Origin: Lewinellaceae bacterium
GTDB taxonomy: Bacteria > Bacteroidota > Bacteroidia > Chitinophagales > Saprospiraceae
DNA: 64,000 bases
Direction: 5' to 3'
NCBI GenBank assembly: GCA_020636025.1
Contig: JACJYQ010000001.1
Span: forward strand, 1-64,000
Numbering within the stretch: the first letter of the stretch is position 1; each line of letters starts with the position of its first letter. The notes below the pieces were generated by a model. That model saw nothing but the letters and a program-made list of their open reading frames with translations. It was not told the DNA's origin and did not search any database. A program made the translations under genes and the position numbers. Positions 1 through 6,454 of the stretch are shown piece by piece.

Positions 1-1
1 A

Positions 2-91
2 ACCATCATTTGGGTAATGGGTTATCGGCTGGATGAGCGGTTTCGGGTGTCGGATGGCTTGAGTGAGGGAATGATGATCAGTTGGAAGTAG
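2..91 (+). CDS. C-terminal end of an unidentified protein (partial)
   Basis: An open frame enters from the left edge and runs 29 codons to a TAG stop at 89-91. The tail ends with ...GMMISWK and includes the segment MGYRLDERFRV. Alternating hydrophobic and polar residues near the end would suit the last strand of an outer-membrane barrel, but this is too short to assign. No start is visible because the gene begins outside the window. Confidence 0.4.
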   Translation, partial: TIIWVMGYRLDERFRVSDGLSEGMMISWK

Positions 92-93
92 GT

Positions 94-456
94 TTACTTA
101 TCTGAATTGGGAACTTTAGCATCTTCTTTAATTACAAACCGGTATCCTACATGCAGTTTACCATAGCCTAAACTTTTTTGGCTAAATTCTGTAAAAGTTG
201 AGTTGGTGCCTATTCCGATTCCCACCTCAAAGAGAATGTTGCTTTTTGCTACAAATTTGTAGCCGAGAAGGAAACCAATACCTAAATTACTTTCTGTCCC
301 ACCAATATAGCCTCCAACATGAAAACCATCAATATTGAATACTGGATTAAAGTAGTATTTGCCGCTTAAGTTTCCGTAAAATTCATGTTCCTGGAATGCA
401 AATACAAAATTTGGTACTGTTTTCAAATGTATGCTGGCTAACATGTTGATAATCAA
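94..456 (-). pseudogene. 5'-truncated outer-membrane beta-barrel-like protein gene
   Basis: The 120-codon frame reads through short Gly/aromatic-rich strands (FHVGGYIGG, IGIGTNSTF, LHVGYRFVI), the pattern of small Bacteroidota outer-membrane barrels. Its apparent first 15 codons (412-456) lie inside the adjacent IS1-type element, so the natural N-terminus and signal peptide are missing. No matching 5' fragment was found on the far side of the element, so insertion was probably accompanied by deletion or rearrangement. It converges on the partial gene ending at 91. The family assignment is tentative; truncation by the IS is well supported. Confidence 0.55.
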
Positions 457-1219
457 GCTATATTTCGATGATTGATATACATTTTGATAAAAAGATAATG
501 CATTTCATCTGATTTTGAGTGGCAAACGGTTCGTCGGGCTAATCTTTTGAGGTGTGTTCTGAAGTCTCTATTTCTGCGTTCAATATGCGTGGTGTACTCT
601 TTTCCGACATAGTGTTTTTCCGCAGGAAAGACTTTTGAATATGCCTTGTAATCATCCGTGAAAAAGCAGTCGATATCAAGGCCTGTTAGTTTTTTATATA
701 AAGCTCTGCATGCGCTGGTATTTCGTCTGCCAATATGAAATGCCAGGATCTTTCTGCTTTGCGGATCGTAGGCATACCAACACCAACGTTTGCACTTTTT
801 ACGACATCGAACAAATGACCAAAACTCATCTACCTCAACTTCTTCATAATGCCCTTGAAAATCAGGCTCTTTGATCTTTTTAGCATGCTTGCGAAGCATC
901 CTCAGAACACTGCTGGGATATAAATCAAGCACATTACCAGTATCCCGAATCCCCGAACCATAAAGTGCCATTCTGAGTACTAATTCCTTGACCTTAGGAT
1001 TTGCTCCTCGGTAGGCATATTCAATTTGAAACTGTTTATGGCAGGCTCGACAAAGAAAGTTCTGCTTGCCAGTGGCCTTGCGACCATTCTTTTTTATGTT
1101 TGTATCCTGGCAATGGGGGCAGCAAACATGGGTGGTTATTTCGCACATAACCCCAAAGTTCGTTCGCCGCCATTGCTTTTTTATGCTCTAGATAACAGCA
1201 TACATTTGATAACAGTACC
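413..1219 (-). mobile_element. IS1-family insertion sequence, apparently complete
   Basis: An 807-bp unit is bounded by terminal inverted repeats at 413-436 and 1196-1219 that match at 23 of 24 positions (outer sequence GGTACTGTT...). It carries one transposase gene on the minus strand. A clear 8-9 bp target duplication is not obvious. A 10-bp word AATTTGGTAC occurs at 408-417 and 1222-1231, overlapping the left terminus, so the exact ends or target duplication are ambiguous. Confidence 0.85.
453..1148 (-). CDS. IS1-family transposase (single-frame InsA-InsB type)
   Basis: The 231-aa protein starts with a zinc-ribbon-like segment with two CxxC pairs (CCPHC near residue 9 and CRAC near residue 33), followed by a helix-turn-helix region and an IS1-type DDE catalytic domain. 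VDEFWSFV holds a likely first catalytic Asp and FFTDDYKAY the second, with HIERRN near the C-terminus typical of IS1 InsB. Classical IS1 makes its transposase by a -1 frameshift between insA and insB; here both parts are in one continuous frame, as in some IS1 subgroups. It appears intact and potentially active. Confidence 0.9.
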   Translation of the reverse strand: MCEITTHVCCPHCQDTNIKKNGRKATGKQNFLCRACHKQFQIEYAYRGANPKVKELVLRMALYGSGIRDTGNVLDLYPSSVLRMLRKHAKKIKEPDFQGHYEEVEVDEFWSFVRCRKKCKRWCWYAYDPQSRKILAFHIGRRNTSACRALYKKLTGLDIDCFFTDDYKAYSKVFPAEKHYVGKEYTTHIERRNRDFRTHLKRLARRTVCHSKSDEMHYLFIKMYINHRNIA

Positions 1220-1626
1220 CTAATTTGGTACAAAATACGCACGATAGGTACGATAAACCCCCTTATAGCCTCCCCAGCTACATCCCAAATACTCCTACAA
1301 AAAAATCCAGAAACAGGAACCCCAATCGTTCCCAACAAACGGCGAGCAATACAATTTTCAAAGGTCATTTTTCAGGTTTTTGGGCATCACCCGAAGGCAA
1401 TCCTGATTTTAAGAGAAGAATGTTTCGGGAACAAATATAGCATACACATATTAAAATGCAAATTAATTTCTTGTTTCCTTATGGGGATTTGAAATAATCC
1501 ACTTGGTGCTCAAAGCTGGATTCATTCCCTTGCAGCCACCCCCAAAACCCTTTCCCACAAAAAAGATTCCTTCCATTCCCCGGAGGCAACGTACCTTTGT
1601 ATCCCGTAACAACAGCAAGGCTTACT
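1220..1626. other. Intergenic region upstream of pyrG
   Basis: About 400 bp between the IS right end and pyrG. Short overlapping frames on both strands (for example 1225-1440 and 1036-1368) have no recognisable domain and the latter crosses the IS end. The only functional signal seen is the pyrG promoter at its right end. Confidence 0.5.
1592..1599 (+). promoter_or_regulatory. pyrG promoter -7 element (TACCTTTG)
   Basis: Exact match to the Bacteroidota sigma-A -7 consensus TAnnTTTG, 27 bp before the pyrG ATG. No convincing -33 TTG lies at the standard spacing. Its position rules out the longer reading frame start at 1597. Confidence 0.6.
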
Positions 1627-3228
1627 ATGACGAAATACATATTTGTTACGGGTGGAGTGACTTCTTCCCTTGGAAAAGGCATTCTATGCGCTTCCCTGGC
1701 AAAACTGCTTCAGGCCCGCGGATTCTCGGTCACCATACAAAAGTTTGATCCATACCTCAATGTCGACCCCGGCACGCTCAATCCCTATGAACACGGCGAG
1801 TGCTACGTCACCGACGACGGCGCCGAAACCGACCTGGATCTGGGACACTACGAACGCTTTTTGAATACGCCAACCTCCCAGGCTAACAATGTAACTACCG
1901 GACGTATTTACCAAACGGTCATCAACCAGGAACGGGAAGGAACTTACCTGGGCAAAACCGTGCAGGTTATTCCCCATGTGACAGACGAGATCAAAAGGCG
2001 CATGCTGCTGCTCGGCCAGTCGGACAAGTACGACATCGTGCTAACCGAGTTGGGTGGTACAGTAGGTGACATCGAGTCGCTGCCCTATGTAGAATCTGTT
2101 CGCCAGTTGCGCTGGGAGCTGGGGCGCGAGCATTCCCTGGTGATCCACCTGACCCTGGTGCCATACCTGAATGCCGCCAAGGAACTGAAAACAAAACCCA
2201 CTCAGCATTCGGTAAAAGAACTGTTGAGCCTCGGCGTGCAACCCGATATCCTGGCCTGCCGTACCGAACATCCGCTGAGCATCGACATCCGACGCAAGCT
2301 AGCCCAGTTCTGCAACGTGGAAACCAGCTCGGTCATCGAAATGATCGACGCGGAAACAATCTACGATGTGCCGCTGCTGCTCTTAAAGGAGCGCCTCGAC
2401 TCGGTTGTCATCGCCAAGCTGCACATGAAAGATACCAAGGAGCCAAACCTGGTCTCCTGGAAGAACTTCCTGGGCAAACTCAAAAACCCCACCCACGAAG
2501 TGCGAATCGGTCTCATCGGTAAGTACAACGAACTACCTGATGCCTACAAATCCATTTACGAATCATTCATCCACGCCGGCGCCGTGAATGAATGCAAGGT
2601 GAAAGTCGTGCCTGTCCACGCCGAAGACCTGGAAGGCAGCTACAAAGACGTCAGCAAGGCCCTGGAAGGACTGCACGGCATTCTCGTAGCCCCCGGCTTC
2701 GGCGAGCGCGGCATCGAAGGCAAACTGGCCGCCATTCGCTACGCAAGGGAAAGCAATGTGCCTTTCTTTGGCATATGCCTGGGTATGCAAATGGCCTGCG
2801 TGGAATTCGCCCGCAATGTATTGGAGCTGCAGGGCGCAGCCAGCACAGAAGTGGAGCCCAAAACAGAACACCCGGTAATCGACCTCATGGACGCCCAGAA
2901 AGGCGTGCGCCAGAAAGGTGGTACCATGCGTCTGGGGGCATACAATTGTGAGCTTAAAAAGAAAACCAGGGCTTATGAGGCTTACCGTACCCAGCAAATC
3001 AGCGAAAGACATCGTCATCGCTGGGAGTTTAACAATGCCTACCTGGAACAATTTGAAAAGGCCGGTATGCAGGCAACAGGATTTAACCCGGAATCAAATC
3101 TGGTGGAAATCGTGGAGCTGAAAGACCACAAATGGTTCTTGGGTGTGCAGTATCATCCGGAATTGAAAAGTACGGTGGAGAATCCGCATCCCTTGTTTTG
3201 TGCATTTGTGAAGGCATGCATCGGCTAG
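1627..3228 (+). CDS. pyrG: CTP synthase
   Basis: 533-aa cytosolic enzyme that aminates UTP to CTP with ATP and glutamine, the last step of pyrimidine nucleotide synthesis. The N-terminal synthetase domain opens with the P-loop-like GGVTSSLGKG (residues 9-18) and continues through DPYLNVDPGT. The C-terminal class I glutamine amidotransferase domain has the nucleophile elbow GICLGMQ with Cys384 and the His510/Glu512 pair in YHPE. Length is normal for the family. The ATG at 1627 was chosen over an upstream in-frame start because the protein then begins MTKYIFVTGG, as in homologues, and because the promoter overlaps the longer start. Regional base use is GC-richer than its neighbours. Confidence 0.97.
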   Translation: MTKYIFVTGGVTSSLGKGILCASLAKLLQARGFSVTIQKFDPYLNVDPGTLNPYEHGECYVTDDGAETDLDLGHYERFLNTPTSQANNVTTGRIYQTVINQEREGTYLGKTVQVIPHVTDEIKRRMLLLGQSDKYDIVLTELGGTVGDIESLPYVESVRQLRWELGREHSLVIHLTLVPYLNAAKELKTKPTQHSVKELLSLGVQPDILACRTEHPLSIDIRRKLAQFCNVETSSVIEMIDAETIYDVPLLLLKERLDSVVIAKLHMKDTKEPNLVSWKNFLGKLKNPTHEVRIGLIGKYNELPDAYKSIYESFIHAGAVNECKVKVVPVHAEDLEGSYKDVSKALEGLHGILVAPGFGERGIEGKLAAIRYARESNVPFFGICLGMQMACVEFARNVLELQGAASTEVEPKTEHPVIDLMDAQKGVRQKGGTMRLGAYNCELKKKTRAYEAYRTQQISERHRHRWEFNNAYLEQFEKAGMQATGFNPESNLVEIVELKDHKWFLGVQYHPELKSTVENPHPLFCAFVKACIG

Positions 3229-3627
3229 GATCACAGATTTTGACGGATTACGCGGATTTCACAGATTTTTTTTGATTATTTTTCTGCCTTCGGCAGATTG
3301 AAATCATAGTGTGATCTAATTCGGATAAAGGTTGGGAGATAATATAACGCCTGGTCACGGTGATAACCTCTTATTACTGTGCCATGCTGAAAGCACCCGT
3401 CCACTTTAAGTGCGCTGAACTTGCATAGTTAGTGTGGACGGGTGTTTTTTACAATGTAGAGTTGACAGGTGCCTTCGGCACGATAAGGATTTACAAAAAA
3501 GTCTGGATAATTCGTGCTATCTTAACCAATGTCGCTTCCAAAGCCGGTCATATCAATCCGCCGAAGGCGAAAAAGAAATCAAAAAAAATCTGTGTAATCC
3601 GCGTAATCCGTAAAAATCTGTGATCCT
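3227..3627. repeat. MITE-like inverted-repeat unit between pyrG and the NlpC gene
   Basis: Two arms of about 80 bp, 3227-3308 and the reverse complement of about 3546-3627, match with scattered mismatches; the outer 25 bases read AGGATCACAGATTTT, one variable base, then ACGGATTACG. The core is about 240 bp and holds an intrinsic terminator. The left end overlaps the pyrG stop codon and the right end stops 6 bp short of the next gene's stop codon. No protein is encoded. The size, long arms and lack of coding fit a non-autonomous mobile or dispersed element. Confidence 0.7.
3394..3450 (+). terminator. Intrinsic terminator downstream of pyrG
   Basis: Perfect 11-bp stem CACCCGTCCAC (3394-3404) with GTGGACGGGTG (3434-3444), a 29-nt loop, then six T. 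It sits inside the inverted-repeat unit, 166 bp after the pyrG stop. Confidence 0.7.
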
Positions 3628-3633
3628 GGCCAC

Positions 3634-4188
3634 TCACTTCTTCACCACACTCCGCGCAAACAAAATCTTCGGCTTCCAGTAACTTGATTGGCTTACATTT
3701 TCCACAATTACACCCCGACTGGTTGTGCTGTGCACACATACAATCCCATCATCTGTTCGCTTTACAATAAGCGCCACATGTTGAATCTTTTTTCTGCTGG
3801 AACCAAAGAAGAGGAGATCTCCAGGTTGAACTCGACTCAGTGATACTTCATCACCGGTAGTGGCCTGTACGGCAGATGCCGGGGAGATGGTGTACCCAAA
3901 GCCTTTCAAAACATAGGAGGTAAAACCGGAACAATCGAAGCCGGTACCGGGGCTTTGGCCGCCGTATTTGTAGTTCACACCTACGAATTTCTGTCCGTAA
4001 TCGGCGATCTCTGTTCGGATTTGGGAAACCCCGGGATTGTAGCCGGGGCCAGAGGGACCCGGGTTTTTATTGCCGGTGTTTCTAACGGGTTCGCTGCGCG
4101 GGTGATATGTGCTGGATTTGTAGGGAGAGCAGGCCTGAATTGCCAAAAAGGCAAATGCCATAATCATCAGTCGATTTTGGGCAGTCAT
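3634..4188 (-). CDS. NlpC/P60 family lipoprotein, cell-wall endopeptidase
   Basis: 184-aa precursor. A type II signal peptide ends in AIQAC with lipid-accepting Cys20, followed by a Pro/Gly/Asn-rich linker and a C-terminal NlpC/P60 papain-like domain. The catalytic Cys86 is in FDCSGF, His137 in QHVAL, and a further His153 in CVHSTT is in the third-residue position. Such enzymes cleave gamma-D-Glu-diaminopimelate bonds in peptidoglycan from the periplasmic face. The start at 4188 was chosen over an ORF start at 4374 because it gives a canonical lipoprotein signal and avoids overlap with the upstream permease gene. It lies 90 bp downstream of that permease and is probably transcribed separately. 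Confidence 0.9.
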   Translation of the reverse strand: MTAQNRLMIMAFAFLAIQACSPYKSSTYHPRSEPVRNTGNKNPGPSGPGYNPGVSQIRTEIADYGQKFVGVNYKYGGQSPGTGFDCSGFTSYVLKGFGYTISPASAVQATTGDEVSLSRVQPGDLLFFGSSRKKIQHVALIVKRTDDGIVCVHSTTSRGVIVENVSQSSYWKPKILFARSVVKK

Positions 4189-4277
4189 ATTAAAGGAATT
4201 TTTGTTGTCTGGAATAAACAGTACAAAGATCGACAACTGCCTGCGAATCCTGTATTTTTTGATTTGTTTAACCTCTC

Positions 4278-5507
4278 TTATTCGTGCCGGAGGGCATCCA
4301 CCGGGTCGAGCCTGGCGGCTTTGACAGCAGGGTAGGTGCCAAAAATTACCCCGATGATCACCGCAACAGTACAAATAATCAGGAAGGTGTTCCAGGTAAG
4401 TACAGCATTGAAAGGTACGTCGGCAAACAACCTTACAATGGGGATTGCCGCCATGGCAAACCCGGCGCCAAAGATCAGTCCGAGTAAACTGCCAAAGGCT
4501 GAAACGGTAATGGACTCGGCTAGGAACAAACGCCTGATATCGCCTCTTTTAGCGCCCACGGCTTTTCTGAGTCCAATTTCTGCCGTACGCTCGTTTACGG
4601 AGATGAGCAGCACATTCATTACGCCAACACCACCCACTACTACGGAAATACCAATGATCAGGCCCATGATGATCCTGAAAATCATAAAGCCCTGATTGGC
4701 TTTTCCAATCCAGAAATCCTGACTGAATGTTTGGAAATCGCCCTTTCGCTCGCCGTATTCATTGGCTATCCAGCTTTGTACTTCTTCTTTGAGTTTGGGC
4801 ATTTCCTCTGTTTTGGCGACTTCCAGTGTCATTTTAGGCGGAGAGCGCAACAACTCCTCGCGTGTAAGCAGGGAAATGGGCATGCAAGCGATGGGCGGCG
4901 CTTCTTCGCGTTTGTCCTTGGCAATGCCGATGATGGTAAGTTCACGTCCCAACACACCAAGCGTTTTTCCAAGGGCGCTGTTTGGATTGTCTTTTCCGCC
5001 TATCAGCTTTGCCAGATGTGTATTGATCACGGCCACTTTCTCCTTTTGCACAAAAGCATCTTTACCAAAATTATTTCCAGCTGAAATAATGGTATCGCTC
5101 CAACTCACCTCACCAACACACATGATCATTGCGCCAATGCTGCTGTCCATGCCTGCAACACTTATTTCCCGGTTGTAGGAGTTATCGAGGTTGGCCTTAA
5201 CTACTTCAGGTTTGCTGTTTCTAAATGCGGTAAAACGGTCAAAATCAATGATTTCAAAACTGTCTTTGCGTACAGATAATCCATTGATCTTTTTTTCTGT
5301 TTGAGTGCTCACAACGAGTGAATTCACACTGGTATTGGCGGAGATTTGCTCACGGCCGAATTTTTCCAACCCGTCGATCAGGGAAAAAGTAGCCACCAGC
5401 GCAGCTACGCCGATGACGATGCCTAGAACAGAAAGAAAAGTGTGAAAGAGATTGCTGCGTATGTTTTGGACAGCCAGGCCAAAGGATTGTAGCATGTTGC
5501 GGATCAT
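4278..5507 (-). CDS. MacB-type ABC transporter permease
   Basis: 409 aa. Membrane segment at about residues 22-46 (FLSVLGIVIGVAALVATF), then a large periplasmic MacB_PCD domain to about residue 270, then the FtsX domain with three membrane segments, including GVGVMNVLLISVNERTAEIG, the signature segment of MacB permeases. The partner ATPase is not adjacent in this window; a LolD-like ATPase lies far away at 58.5 kb. Likely role is mechanotransmission/export of a peptide, lipid or antibiotic across the envelope; the substrate is unknown. The final residues RLDPVDALRHE are typical of the family. Confidence 0.9.
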   Translation of the reverse strand: MIRNMLQSFGLAVQNIRSNLFHTFLSVLGIVIGVAALVATFSLIDGLEKFGREQISANTSVNSLVVSTQTEKKINGLSVRKDSFEIIDFDRFTAFRNSKPEVVKANLDNSYNREISVAGMDSSIGAMIMCVGEVSWSDTIISAGNNFGKDAFVQKEKVAVINTHLAKLIGGKDNPNSALGKTLGVLGRELTIIGIAKDKREEAPPIACMPISLLTREELLRSPPKMTLEVAKTEEMPKLKEEVQSWIANEYGERKGDFQTFSQDFWIGKANQGFMIFRIIMGLIIGISVVVGGVGVMNVLLISVNERTAEIGLRKAVGAKRGDIRRLFLAESITVSAFGSLLGLIFGAGFAMAAIPIVRLFADVPFNAVLTWNTFLIICTVAVIIGVIFGTYPAVKAARLDPVDALRHE

Positions 5508-5701
5508 AATCAGTTATTTTTCGATACCAATTACGGTGAATAACCGTGATTTCGCGGTTTCTTTTCGATAAATCACAAAATCATGCTGACCAGAAGCCTT
5601 GCTTTATGGAAGCTTGGTTTCTAAATAAATCAAATTGACTGGAAGCTCAATGTAATATTCGATGGAGATCGTAATGCCGGACGCTTGTTTTTCACTACAG
5701 A

Positions 5702-6454
5702 TTAGTGATTCTGCCCAATGTTCATTCGGGCTTCAAAATTGGGCATCTTTTGAACAGAAATGGGTACCCGCATGCCATTTTTCATATAGATCAAACCATT
5801 GCGGCCGGTTTTCACCCAACGATCAATGAACAAAACATTTACGATGAATCCGTGGTGGGTTCTGTAGAACAGGTTTTCGGGTAGTTGGGTTTCGAGTTTT
5901 TTCAAAGTCCGGGTAGTGCGAATAATTTCAGTGTCATTCCTTCTGGCCACCAGCAACTCAACCATAGATTCATCCGCCTGACAAAGGATGATATCGGAAG
6001 GGTTTAGCACCACCACACTTTGATTGGAATCGGTAATTAAAAAATCCGGCATCTCTGCTGACGACCTGTTTGGTGTCAATTGAGGGACCTTCTGTTCAGC
6101 AATGGCTAAAGCAGCCTGAAGTTTTACAATGCTGAATGGTTTTACGAGGTATCCCCAGGGCTGCACTACGTTGATGGCATCAACGGCGTATTCTGGATAG
6201 GCGGTAATGAGAATAATGCCTACCTCTATGTCTTCGATTTGCTTGATGATGTCGAAAGACGTTCCGTATGGAGGCATTTCAATGTCCATTAGCAGCAAGT
6301 CAGGTTTGTGTTTTCTGATCTTCTCCACGGCATCTGCCGGAGTGCTGGCCTCTGCAACTATGTGCACGTTGGGGCAAAACTTATAGATCATGCCTCTGAG
6401 GGTGTTGAGAGCCCCTTCTTCATCATCGATTAATATGGTGTTTATTTTGTTCAT
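5702..6454 (-). CDS. LytTR-family response regulator
   Basis: 250 aa. The receiver domain carries the acidic pair Asp10/Asp11, phospho-acceptor Asp57 in LLLMDIEMP, Thr84 and Lys105. A LytTR DNA-binding domain occupies about residues 145-246, with the motif FYRTHHGFIVN. Its start overlaps the stop of the upstream kinase gene by 4 bp (ATGA), indicating translational coupling. It is the output partner of that LytS-type kinase. Targets are unknown; LytTR regulators commonly bind direct repeats upstream of envelope or virulence genes. A gap of about 190 bp to the MacB-like permease makes that gene a possible target but this is inference. Confidence 0.93.
   Translation of the reverse strand: MNKINTILIDDEEGALNTLRGMIYKFCPNVHIVAEASTPADAVEKIRKHKPDLLLMDIEMPPYGTSFDIIKQIEDIEVGIILITAYPEYAVDAINVVQPWGYLVKPFSIVKLQAALAIAEQKVPQLTPNRSSAEMPDFLITDSNQSVVVLNPSDIILCQADESMVELLVARRNDTEIIRTTRTLKKLETQLPENLFYRTHHGFIVNVLFIDRWVKTGRNGLIYMKNGMRVPISVQKMPNFEARMNIGQNH

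Noticed and set aside
1036..1368. 110-codon minus-strand frame crossing the IS right end
   Set aside because: Combines IS and flanking sequence, lies partly antisense/overlapping to the transposase frame, and has no family resemblance.
1225..1440. 71-codon frame downstream of the IS
   Set aside because: Runs antisense to another weak frame, has no domain and no start signal; treated as noncoding.
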